The notes beneath the pieces were generated by a model. It was not told where the DNA came from. It did not search any database and was given only the letters and a program-made list of their open reading frames with translations. A stretch of 42,444 nt of DNA from Scatosoma sp045576335 (GTDB taxonomy: Bacteria > Bacillota > Clostridia > Christensenellales > Borkfalkiaceae): assembly GCA_045576335.1 (NCBI GenBank), contig JAZNGH010000002.1:1-42444 (forward strand), given 5' to 3'. Both the position numbers and the translations under genes were made by a program. Positions 1-6,377 of the stretch are shown one piece after another. Every line of letters begins with the position of its first letter. Within the stretch, counting starts at the first letter, position 1.

Positions 1-1
1 G

Positions 2-127
2 GTATATATTGGCTATTCAGATCATAATTGTTGCCTGTCCAAGCATTTTGTTTTTAAGGGAGACCGGGAGGCTATCCGAAAGCAGGCGACAATTGCTGCC
101 CTGAATCTTATCCTGGAGCATAATTAA
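2..127 (+). CDS. CinA C-terminal domain protein, 3' fragment (partial)
   Basis: An open frame enters from the left edge (codons start at base 2) and ends at TAA 125-127. Its 41 residues carry a short beta strand (VYIGYSD) and then FKGDREAIRKQA and a helix, which matches the end of the CinA C-terminal (nicotinamide-nucleotide amidase) domain, where an F-x-GDRE-x-IR motif precedes the last helix. Known family role: deamidation of nicotinamide mononucleotide in pyridine nucleotide salvage. Only the tail is visible, so it cannot be said whether the protein is a full CinA or a stand-alone amidase. Its codon choice (CTG, CCG, GAG) looks unlike the rest of the window, but 41 codons are too few to prove foreign origin. 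Confidence 0.6.
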   Translation, partial: VYIGYSDHNCCLSKHFVFKGDREAIRKQATIAALNLILEHN

Positions 128-147
128 TGAACGATTGCAAAATATTA

Positions 148-176
148 AAAGGGTCAAGCCGGCGGCTTGACCCTTT
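148..176 (-). terminator. Intrinsic terminator behind tRNA-Thr
   Basis: Perfect 13-bp inverted repeat (148-160 with 164-176, 3-nt loop). Read on the minus strand, directly after the tRNA 3' end, it is followed by a T-rich run (TTTTAATATTTT), as expected for a Rho-independent terminator. It also lies 20 bp past the CinA-like stop and may block transcription from that side, although no T-run follows on the plus strand. Confidence 0.8.
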
Positions 177-178
177 GA

Positions 179-254
179 TGGAGCTACTGGCCGGACTTGA
201 ACCGGCGACCTGCTGATTACGAATCAGCTGCTCTACCGACTGAGCCACAGTAGC
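179..254 (-). tRNA. tRNA-Thr (anticodon CGT)
   Basis: The 76-nt gene folds into a complete cloverleaf: acceptor GCTACTG/CAGTAGC, D-stem GCTC/GAGC, anticodon stem GCTGA/TCAGC around loop TTCGTAA, T-stem GCCGG/CCGGC with loop TTCAAGT, discriminator T, and an encoded CCA. Anticodon CGT reads ACG (Thr). Its 5' half (216-256) is repeated exactly at 382-422, and the only strong promoter seen upstream (455-483) lies beyond that second copy. The functional tRNA is therefore probably transcribed through the truncated copy. Confidence 0.97.
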
Positions 255-256
255 AT
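216..256 (-). repeat. 41-bp direct repeat, copy inside intact tRNA-Thr
   Basis: Bases 216-256 (5' half of the tRNA up to the anticodon loop, plus 2 bp of leader) are identical to 382-422. The flanking bases differ on both sides (G against A on the left, A against T on the right). The unit distance is 166 bp. Confidence 0.95.
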
Positions 257-267
257 ATTTAACTATC

Positions 268-307
268 TTTTTACAGGTTTTTTTACAATTTTTTTACAGG
301 TTTTTTT
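268..307. repeat. Two 17-bp direct repeats in the tRNA-associated spacer
   Basis: TTTTTACAGGTTTTTTT occurs at 268-284 and again at 291-307, a spacing of 23 bp, with a degenerate TTTTACAA piece between them. The rest of the 126-bp AT-rich spacer (256-381) shows no gene; it has a short inverted repeat (TTAACC...GGTTAA, about 352-373). Direct repeats next to a tRNA-half duplication resemble recombinase arm sites, but this is inference only. Confidence 0.5.
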
Positions 308-381
308 GATAAGGGGCTAAAATCAGGTATTTTTGATTGTTTTTATATGTTTTTAACCGTTTTTCAATGGTTAAGTATATA

Positions 382-422
382 ATTACGAATCAGCTGCTCT
401 ACCGACTGAGCCACAGTAGCAT
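382..422 (-). pseudogene. Truncated tRNA-Thr: 5' half only
   Basis: Exact copy of the first half of the tRNA at 179-254: acceptor 5' strand, D-arm, 5' anticodon stem and anticodon loop, ending one base into the 3' anticodon stem and then running into unrelated AT-rich DNA. It cannot make a tRNA. It lies about 30 bp downstream of a good sigma-A promoter (455-483), so a 5'-half transcript is likely made as leader of the intact tRNA. Confidence 0.85.
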
Positions 423-454
423 TACGTTGTTGCTCTCTTAACGACAGCTTATTC

Positions 455-483
455 ATTATACTCAATTAAAAAGAAAAAAGCAA
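455..483 (-). promoter_or_regulatory. Sigma-A promoter for the tRNA-Thr region
   Basis: On the minus strand TTGCTT (478-483), a 17-bp spacer and a perfect TATAAT (455-460), pointing at the tRNA half and then the intact tRNA. The -35 element overlaps the left arm of the terminator at 473-504. Confidence 0.7.
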
Positions 484-504
484 GCGTTTTTTCCTGCTTT
501 TTTC
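473..504 (-). terminator. Terminator behind the 225-aa gene
   Basis: 10-bp perfect inverted repeat (473-482 with 495-504, 12-nt loop). On the minus strand it is followed by CTTTTTAATT. It lies 32 bp past the stop of the leftward gene and shares bases with the -35 of the tRNA promoter. Confidence 0.6.
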
Positions 505-536
505 AAAATTTTTACCCTTTTTGAGAAAATTTATTT

Positions 537-1214
537 TTATAGCGCAAACGCACCCGCCAACTCATTATAAGACACGCAAAGCTCGCACAGCAAATATCGC
601 AAATCTTTTGAAAAAACCGTCCCCGAAATAATCGTATCCAACGCCCTTTCCGCTCTTTCGCACAGCGAAGAAAAAGCAGGAAAGCTTTTTTTATACTCTT
701 GATGCAGATAGTCGTATTGCTTTTGCAAGATTTCCAAAAGCCGTTTACTCGATTCTTGCGTCGCGCCGCCGTCTAACCTTACAATCTCGTCGCTTAAAAT
801 TTCTATACAGCTTTTCAAACACGAAAACGCGCCTTTGAGCACGCCCGCGTTGTTCTTCTCGCTTTGTGTTTTCAAATACAAAGCGTTCGGCTTTTTGCAA
901 ATCAACACCATTTCTTCTGCCAAGCCCTCTTGCACGCGCAAAGCCGCTTCTTCCGTAAAATAAACGGACGTCACGGCGTATTCACGGCCGTTTTCCTCCA
1001 AAATATACCCCGCACCGCCCTTTTGCACGCTTTCGAACGCGCCAACCTCTACGTTCATATTCTCGGAAGCAAGGAAATAAAATTGTTCGTTCAAAGCGAC
1101 CGTTTGTACCTTGGACAACACACGAGCGTAAATACACGCGCCTATCGTAATAAAAAGTCCCAGTGTGCACGCCGCTATGCACGAAATTTTTTTGCATAAA
1201 AAAACCGTCGACAT
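537..1214 (-). CDS. Membrane-anchored protein of unknown function, SPOR-like region
   Basis: 225 residues. An N-terminal hydrophobic segment (about 10-32, ISCIAACTLGLFITIGACIY) follows KK, which suggests a single-pass membrane protein with the bulk outside. Residues about 43-100 (FYFLASENMNVEVGAF..., then TEEAALRVQEGL) have the strand-helix rhythm of a SPOR/peptidoglycan-binding type domain, but I cannot confirm the family. The rest (about 120-225) is helical with four Cys. AGGAT lies 5 nt before ATG. It begins 28 bp after the nrdG stop, so it is probably read from the nrdDG transcript, although nothing ties it to nucleotide reduction. It ends in TAA. Confidence 0.7.
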   Translation of the reverse strand: MSTVFLCKKISCIAACTLGLFITIGACIYARVLSKVQTVALNEQFYFLASENMNVEVGAFESVQKGGAGYILEENGREYAVTSVYFTEEAALRVQEGLAEEMVLICKKPNALYLKTQSEKNNAGVLKGAFSCLKSCIEILSDEIVRLDGGATQESSKRLLEILQKQYDYLHQEYKKSFPAFSSLCERAERALDTIISGTVFSKDLRYLLCELCVSYNELAGAFAL

Positions 1215-1242
1215 AACTTATCCTATGCGACGGAAATTTTAT

Positions 1243-1770
1243 TTAGTCCATATACAAGACACATTCGCCCTTTTTAAGCGTTTTTTGTACGTCTATCACT
1301 CGCTGATTGGACGAACCGCGGAATTTCAAACGGATATCGTGCAGCTCCTCCACGTACGGTCCGTCTACGAGCACGTCAAGCAACGAAACAAGTTCTTTCG
1401 TATACGGCGTATTTTTATTTTTTTCAACCAGCTCGCCCGTTTTTTCGTCTAAAACAAAGCCCGTATAGCACCAAACCGTTTTTTGCGGAAAACGGCGTTT
1501 TACTTCTTTTACGAACGGATATAACGCCGTTTGATTTTGCGGCTCGAACGGCTCACCGCCGAGCAAAGACAAGCCCGCGATAAAGGGCGAAGCAAGCTCC
1601 GTTAATATTTTATTTTGGACGGCTTCGTCAAAGGCATCGCCGTAGGAAAAATCCCAAGCGATTTGATTAAAGCAATTTTTGCAACGGTGGGTACAGCCCG
1701 ATACGAATAAGGAAATACGCACGCCCTCGCCGTTGGCTATATCCGTCCATTTAATCGTTGCGTAGTTCAT
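1243..1770 (-). CDS. nrdG: Anaerobic ribonucleotide reductase activating protein (radical SAM)
   Basis: 175 residues, the usual NrdG length. It uses S-adenosylmethionine and a [4Fe-4S] cluster to create the glycyl radical on NrdD. The cluster motif CTHRCKNC (Cys26, Cys30, Cys33; CxxxCxxC) and the SAM-binding GGEPF (about 72-76) are intact. Its ATG overlaps the nrdD stop by one base (TAATG at 1770), a translational-coupling arrangement. That coupling implies the reading frame ending at 1770, the NrdD C-terminus, is translated in the cell. Confidence 0.95.
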   Translation of the reverse strand: MNYATIKWTDIANGEGVRISLFVSGCTHRCKNCFNQIAWDFSYGDAFDEAVQNKILTELASPFIAGLSLLGGEPFEPQNQTALYPFVKEVKRRFPQKTVWCYTGFVLDEKTGELVEKNKNTPYTKELVSLLDVLVDGPYVEELHDIRLKFRGSSNQRVIDVQKTLKKGECVLYMD

Positions 1771-2000
1771 TAAAGATGCAGCACCCTATCCTTAATTTCC
1801 TGTGTTCTGCCTTGGTTCCAATATTGCGTACCGATATAGCCGCACGTGCGTCTTGCGACGTTCATTTTCGCTTGGTCGCGGTTTTTGCAGCAAGGACATT
1901 CCCAAACGAGTTTGCCCGCTTCGTCCGACTGAATTTGAATCTCACCGTCGTATCCGCACACCTGACAATAATCGCTCTTGGTGTTCAATTCCGCGTACAT
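1770..2000 (-). CDS. nrdD: NrdD C-terminal part: zinc ribbon and glycyl-radical site
   Basis: 76 residues from ATG 2000 that correspond exactly to the end of class III ribonucleotide reductase. They hold the zinc site CxxC (Cys12, Cys15) and CxxC (Cys35, Cys38), then RRTCGYIG with the radical Gly54, and the family end GRTQEIKDRVLHL. The frame is the same as the upstream NrdD frame; only TAG at 2010-2012 and three codons (Glu-Asn-Ile) separate them. Either the TAG is read through and this is residues 652-727 of one protein, or AGGA 7 nt before ATG allows re-initiation and a separate glycyl-radical subunit is made. The part is essential to catalysis. Confidence 0.93.
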   Translation of the reverse strand: MYAELNTKSDYCQVCGYDGEIQIQSDEAGKLVWECPCCKNRDQAKMNVARRTCGYIGTQYWNQGRTQEIKDRVLHL

Positions 2001-2009
2001 AATGTTTTC

Positions 2010-2012
2010 CTA
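2010..2012 (-). other. In-frame TAG inside nrdD
   Basis: Codon 648 from ATG 3953. The translated context is VMKFI, TAG, ENIMYAEL. Related NrdD proteins run straight through here (typically FIYDNIMYAEL or FIYENIMYAEL), so TAG replaces one residue, usually Tyr, without any shift or loss. See the findings for the parallel case in parE. Confidence 0.95.
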
Positions 2013-3953
2013 AATAAATTTCATTACGGCAAGTACAGCGGCGATATTGTTTTGCATATTCGGAACTTCGACGTACGAAATCGCGCCACCGGGCGAAAGC
2101 TGTTGGAACTGGCTTTCAAATTTAAGCTTGGTAAACGCGTCGATTTCTTCGGATACGTGTACGTGATAGCTGTTCGTGATATAATTTTTATCGGTAACAC
2201 CAGGGATAACACCAAAACGCTTTTGCAAGCACTTGGAGAATTTATACGTCGTGCTTTCAAGCGGCGTTCCGTATAAGGAGAAATCGATATTTTCTTTTTC
2301 TTTCCATTCCTTGCACTTATCGTTCATTCTTTGCATAACGGCAAGCGCAAACGGCTTCGCTTCGTCGTCTGTATGCGATTTTCCCGTCATATGCTTCACA
2401 CATTCGTACAAGCCCGCATAACCGAGCGAAATCGTCGAATAGCCGCCAAAGAGCAATTTATCAATCGTTTCTCCCTTTTCTAATCTCGCCAACGCACCGT
2501 ATTGCCACAAAATGGGTGCGGCGTCGGAAAGCGTACCGCGCAAACGGTTGTGTCTGTGCATCAAAGCACGGTAACAAAGCTCCAAGCGTTCGTCGAAAAT
2601 TTCCCAGAATTTCGCTTGATCCTTGCCCGACGAAAGCGCGACGTCAACGAGGTTAATCGTTACGACGCCCTGATTAAATCTGCCGTAATATTTAGGCTTT
2701 CCGTTTTCGTCGACGTAAGGCGTAAGGAAGCTTCTGCAACCCATACAGGTATAGCAATGCCCCTCGCCGTTTTTATCCACCTTATATTCGAGCATCTTCT
2801 TTTCGGAAATATAATCGGGAACCATACGCTTTGCCGTACATTTTGCCGCCAGCTCGGTGAGATACCAATAAGGCTGTTCCTCGGAAATATTATCTGGTTC
2901 AAGCACGTAAATAAGCTTGGGGAACGCGGGCGTAATCCAAACGCCAGACTCGTTTTTAACGCCTTGGATACGCTGTTTGAGCGTTTCCTCGATAATGAGC
3001 GCAAGGTCTGCTTTTTCTTGCTCGTTACGCGCCTCGTTGAGGTACATAAATACCGTTACGAACGGAGCTTGACCGTTGGTGGTAAGCAAGGTCACGACTT
3101 GATATTGAATGGTTTGAATACCCCTTCTAATCTCGTCGCGTAAGCGTTTTTCTGCCATTTCCGCAATATGCGTTTCGTCCGTCACGCCAAGCCTCGTAAG
3201 CTCTTCCGCGACCTCTTTGCGTATCTTCTTACGGCTGATGTCCACGAAGGGCGCAAGATGGGTAAGCGAAATACTCTGTCCGCCGTACTGGTTGGACGCA
3301 ACTTGCGCGATAATTTGCGTGGCAATATTACACGCCGTCGAAAAGCTGTGCGGCTTTTCAATAAGCGTACCCGAAATTACCGTGCCGTTTTGCAGCATAT
3401 CCTCTAAATTGACGAGGTCGCAATTGTGCATATGTTGTGCGAAATAATCGGCGTCGTGGAAATGGATAAGGCCTTGGTCGTGCGCAGCAACGATATCGTC
3501 GGGCAACAAAATACGACGGGTGAGGTCTTTGGACACCTCCCCTGCCATATAGTCGCGCTGAACACTGTTGACCGTAGGATTTTTATTGGAATTTTCCTGC
3601 TTGACTTCTTCGTTATTACATTCGATAAGCGTCAAAATTTGCGCGTCCGTGGTATTGGATTTTCTGACCAACTCACGGGTATAACGATAAGTAATATATT
3701 TGCGTGCAAGAACGAAAGACATAGACGCCATCAAGCGGTTTTCTACCATATCTTGAATTTCCTCGACGTGCGGAGAACGACCGAGGTTTGCACATTCCTC
3801 CGTCACCACGTCTACGATGGCAAGCAAAGCTGCTTCCGAAATGCGGTGACGCTCGCCCACCTCTTTATTTGCCTTACGGATAGCCGCGATGATTTTTTCC
3901 TTATCAAATACGACCTCTTGTCCGCTTCTTTTAATGATTTTCATTTCCTTCAT
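2010..3953 (-). CDS. nrdD: Anaerobic ribonucleoside-triphosphate reductase, main part
   Basis: 647 residues up to the TAG. An N-terminal ATP-cone (about 1-95, MKIIKRSGQEVVF...KYITYRYTRE) is followed by the class III catalytic barrel, including the HMHNCDLVNLEDML region, the CYTCMGCRSFL loop and the NQGVVTINL segment. It reduces ribonucleoside triphosphates to deoxy forms without oxygen, supplying DNA precursors. Start: ATG 3953 has AGGAGG 6 nt upstream; the frame is open to 4034 but without a comparable site. By itself this part lacks the glycyl-radical domain and would be inactive; the missing end follows in frame after one TAG. It is preceded by an NrdR-controlled promoter. Confidence 0.95.
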   Translation of the reverse strand: MKEMKIIKRSGQEVVFDKEKIIAAIRKANKEVGERHRISEAALLAIVDVVTEECANLGRSPHVEEIQDMVENRLMASMSFVLARKYITYRYTRELVRKSNTTDAQILTLIECNNEEVKQENSNKNPTVNSVQRDYMAGEVSKDLTRRILLPDDIVAAHDQGLIHFHDADYFAQHMHNCDLVNLEDMLQNGTVISGTLIEKPHSFSTACNIATQIIAQVASNQYGGQSISLTHLAPFVDISRKKIRKEVAEELTRLGVTDETHIAEMAEKRLRDEIRRGIQTIQYQVVTLLTTNGQAPFVTVFMYLNEARNEQEKADLALIIEETLKQRIQGVKNESGVWITPAFPKLIYVLEPDNISEEQPYWYLTELAAKCTAKRMVPDYISEKKMLEYKVDKNGEGHCYTCMGCRSFLTPYVDENGKPKYYGRFNQGVVTINLVDVALSSGKDQAKFWEIFDERLELCYRALMHRHNRLRGTLSDAAPILWQYGALARLEKGETIDKLLFGGYSTISLGYAGLYECVKHMTGKSHTDDEAKPFALAVMQRMNDKCKEWKEKENIDFSLYGTPLESTTYKFSKCLQKRFGVIPGVTDKNYITNSYHVHVSEEIDAFTKLKFESQFQQLSPGGAISYVEVPNMQNNIAAVLAVMKFI

Positions 3954-4041
3954 ACCGTTCCTCCTCCTACGCTTCTTTCCCCGAAACGCTTTTTTCTTTC
4001 GTATACACAATTCAGCTTGTGTTTTTCCGTCCACCTTAATA

Positions 4042-4092
4042 CAATATATAGTGTATTCTCTTAACCGTGCCTTAATATTATACCATATCTTG
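4042..4092 (-). promoter_or_regulatory. NrdR-box pair
   Basis: Box 1 (core 4042-4051; minus strand ACACTATATATTGT) matches the NrdR consensus acaCwAtATaTwGtgt almost perfectly. Box 2 (core 4083-4092, CCATATCTTG) is a weaker match that fills the spacer between -35 and -10. The cores are 41 bp apart, near four helical turns. A third weak look-alike lies at 4116-4125. NrdR is the ATP/dATP-sensing repressor of ribonucleotide reductase genes; the sites predict repression of nrdDG at high dATP. Confidence 0.75.
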
Positions 4093-4104
4093 TGGTAAAG
4101 TCAA
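4077..4104 (-). promoter_or_regulatory. Promoter of nrdDG
   Basis: TTGACT (4099-4104), 16-bp spacer, TATAAT (4077-4082) on the minus strand, about 120 bp before the nrdD start. The NrdR boxes overlap it. Confidence 0.8.
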
Positions 4105-4186
4105 GCTTATGAACACAAAATATGGTATAGAAAAAAATTATAGATAAATTTCAAAAAAATGGAAACGCAAAGCGAAAAAGCGCGTG

Positions 4187-4216
4187 TTTTCAAGCAAAAA
4201 AAGAGATGCTTGAAAA
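4187..4216. other. Hairpin in the nrdD-rho intergenic region
   Basis: 9-bp inverted repeat (4187-4195 with 4208-4216, 12-nt loop) in AT-rich DNA between the nrdD promoter and the rho terminator. No gene is visible in 4105-4266. It lacks a clear T-run on either strand, so its role is open. Confidence 0.35.
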
Positions 4217-4266
4217 AAGAAGTATTTGAAAATAAAATAGTTTCATTTTTTTTCCTCGATAATTGC

Positions 4267-4297
4267 AAAAAACGGACGGTTTTTCCGTCCGTTTTTT
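4267..4297 (-). terminator. Terminator of rho
   Basis: 13-bp perfect inverted repeat AAAAAACGGACGG / CCGTCCGTTTTTT with a 5-nt T loop, starting 5 bp past the rho stop. It has A/T tracts on both sides and so can act in both directions. Confidence 0.9.
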
Positions 4298-4302
4298 GTG
4301 GG

Positions 4303-5769
4303 TCAGTTTTTAATTTTGCTTAAAAATTCTGCAAAGGATTGACTTTCTTGTAACGCCGACAAAAGCTTTTCCGTGCCGTAAGCGGGAAGATAGTCTAACC
4401 GTAGATATCCTTCTAAATCTTGGGTCTGATACAAGCTCTCGTTTTGCGCGTGCGAAGAGAGTAAATCGAATGCGGGATATACGCGCCGCGCCGCCAAAGC
4501 GTCGTTGAAGCGAATATCCAAATTCGCAACGGCGGTAAGCTCGCGGCAAATGACATCGTCGGCAGGATTACCCGTTCCCGAAGAAACCGTGCCTATAATC
4601 GTCAACGAGCCGCCCTCCTGCAAACAGCGCGCCGAAGCAAAAAATTTCTTCAAATAGTACACCGTTTTGCTTTCCAGACCGCCCTCCAACAATTTTCCGC
4701 CCGAGGAAGCGTCCGTGTCGTTATACGCCCGAGCAAGCGCGTTGAAGGAGTCTATGAGCAATACCACCTCTCTGCCGCTTTCCACCAGCCGTTTTGCCCT
4801 TTTCAGCAGGAAATCCGCTGCAAAAACCTGTTTTTCGGGCTCGTCCTCGTAAGTGGTGCAAACGAGATTGTCTTCTTGCAAAAGCGAACGGAATTTGACC
4901 GCGTTTTCGGGCGATTGATCTACGAGCAACACCAAGAGCGTTACGCTTTTATTCGCGGCGGGAATGGCCTTTGCCATATCGTACAAAAGCGTTGTTTTTC
5001 CGCTTTTGGGCGAAGCGACGATACAACCGCGCTGTCCTTTACCGATAGGGAAAACCCAGTCCAAATATTTCATCGCAACGGAGTTCTTTTTCTCGCTGTG
5101 AACAAAGCACAGCTTTTCTTTCGGATAACAAGGCGAGCACTCGTCGAAGTTTTTACGGCGGGCGTCGTCTTGCGTTAAGACCAACTCGTTTCGCGTCAAA
5201 ATTTTATCGGCAACGTAAGCGTGTTCACCCTGCTTTGCGTTACAAGTGACTATATCCCCTTCGCGCAAATCGTATTTTTCCATTTGCTCCGTGGATAAAA
5301 TTACGTTTTCTTGGCTTTCTCCACAATCCAAAGGCAAAAGGCAGGCTATATTATTGAATATCTGCAACTGTCCGCGATGCACCCTACCGATAAAAAGCGG
5401 ATTGCCCTCTAATTCCTCTAATTGCTTGCGGTTGTCGGAGTCAAAAGAGAAAATTGTCCCGCGAGCAGGCATATCGTGCTTGGGGTCGGCTTTTCGAAGG
5501 AATAGATTTTCCAGCTTCTCGATATATTTCGGGATTTCCGGCGGATAATAATCATTGCGAAGCGGCGCACCGCGCGTAGACTGTTCAATCGGTCGCAACG
5601 TGCCCGTTTTGATTGCAACAATCGCTTGGATTAACCCCTCTTTCTTTTTTTCCGTAGGTTTTTCCACGCCTACGCTTCGACCGTACGCACGCAAATAATT
5701 GATATTTTGTTTAGAGAGAAATTCTTTCGCCGCATCGACGAATTGTTCGAGAGATTGCTTTTCAAACAT
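4303..5769 (-). CDS. rho: Transcription termination factor Rho, divergent
   Basis: 488 residues from ATG 5769 (GGAG 10 nt upstream; an in-frame GTG at 5808 has no ribosome site). Layout: N-terminal helical Rho-N-like part (1-60), RNA-binding OB fold (about 95-200, RGTIFSFDSD), RecA-type ATPase (about 235-430) with Walker A PKSGKTT (254-260) and Walker B LLID (Asp340). The arginine finger region AARRVYPAFD is kept. Odd: where Rho normally has DERPEEV, this one has DQSPENAV (Gln285, Ser286), losing the catalytic Glu and its Arg neighbour. The R-loop TGSKMDEV is TGNPADDV (Pro402 for Lys), and GTGNM is AVANL. The overall fold is surely Rho; termination activity may be altered. It lies 88 bp downstream of the YwiB-like gene, probably co-transcribed. 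Confidence 0.9.
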   Translation of the reverse strand: MFEKQSLEQFVDAAKEFLSKQNINYLRAYGRSVGVEKPTEKKKEGLIQAIVAIKTGTLRPIEQSTRGAPLRNDYYPPEIPKYIEKLENLFLRKADPKHDMPARGTIFSFDSDNRKQLEELEGNPLFIGRVHRGQLQIFNNIACLLPLDCGESQENVILSTEQMEKYDLREGDIVTCNAKQGEHAYVADKILTRNELVLTQDDARRKNFDECSPCYPKEKLCFVHSEKKNSVAMKYLDWVFPIGKGQRGCIVASPKSGKTTLLYDMAKAIPAANKSVTLLVLLVDQSPENAVKFRSLLQEDNLVCTTYEDEPEKQVFAADFLLKRAKRLVESGREVVLLIDSFNALARAYNDTDASSGGKLLEGGLESKTVYYLKKFFASARCLQEGGSLTIIGTVSSGTGNPADDVICRELTAVANLDIRFNDALAARRVYPAFDLLSSHAQNESLYQTQDLEGYLRLDYLPAYGTEKLLSALQESQSFAEFLSKIKN

Positions 5770-5857
5770 CTTTTCTTCGCTCCATATATATAATTTCCGT
5801 TTTCTCACAGATTATCCGTTGAAAACAAGAATACCCTAAATATTTGATTTTCATACC

Positions 5858-6241
5858 TTACGTTAGTTTTGCAAACAAACGGATATGCATATCCTGCGGC
5901 TCTCCGCCCGTCAATAATTCGTAGTGCAATGACAGCAACAAAGAATTTTCCGTTAAAGAATACGCCAAACGACGGGTTTTTGTATGAATTATCCCCGTCG
6001 CGCCGTTAAGCCCCAAGGTCCCCTCACGGATTTGCCCCTTTTCAAGAACGAGAAAAAGGGAATAATCTCCCTCGCGGTGAATGGTCACGATTCCATTTTC
6101 CAAAGACAACTTAACCTCGGCGTTTTCTTCCAAATACACGACCTGTGCGGAAAGCAACGACAAGTCCATTTTCCCTTGACGGGAAATTTTGCTTTCTCGT
6201 CCATCCGTCTTGGTCGATATCGTCAAATGACAAGCTTGCAT
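5858..6241 (-). CDS. YwiB/DUF1934 family beta-barrel protein
   Basis: 127 residues from ATG 6241 (AAAGGG 4 nt upstream; the frame is open to 6298 but those residues, KSRKKGKG, look like untranslated leader). Pattern: HLTISTKTDGRE...GKMDLS, then LSLENGIVTIHREGDYSLFLVLEKGQ and a C-terminal HIRLFAKLT, which fits the calycin-like DUF1934/YwiB family. Function is unknown. In Bacillus ywiB adjoins argS; here it is first in an apparent operon with rho, behind a good promoter (6278-6306). Confidence 0.75.
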   Translation of the reverse strand: MQACHLTISTKTDGRESKISRQGKMDLSLLSAQVVYLEENAEVKLSLENGIVTIHREGDYSLFLVLEKGQIREGTLGLNGATGIIHTKTRRLAYSLTENSLLLSLHYELLTGGEPQDMHIRLFAKLT

Positions 6242-6277
6242 AACGCCCTTTCCCTTTTTTCGACTTTTTTCGTCATT

Positions 6278-6306
6278 ATTATAGCAAATATTATTCAAAA
6301 AGTAAA
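6278..6306 (-). promoter_or_regulatory. Promoter of the DUF1934-rho operon
   Basis: TTTACT (6301-6306), 17-bp spacer, TATAAT (6278-6283) on the minus strand, 37 bp before the DUF1934 start. Confidence 0.7.
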
Positions 6307-6331
6307 CTCTTTTGTAAAATAATCATAAAAA

Positions 6332-6361
6332 AATCAGGATTTTTCAATAAAAACCCCGATT
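6332..6361 (-). terminator. Terminator of tyrA
   Basis: Imperfect hairpin (AATCAGGATTTTT with AAAAACCCCGATT) 17 bp past the tyrA stop, followed on the minus strand by TTTTTTT. Mismatches in the lower stem keep the confidence moderate. Confidence 0.55.
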
Positions 6362-6377
6362 ATTGAAATAAATTCAT

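Noticed and set aside
2..381. Left edge as part of an integrated element
   Set aside because: The repeat geometry places only 166 bp between the tRNA halves; the CinA-like end can equally be chromosomal, and no integrase is in view.
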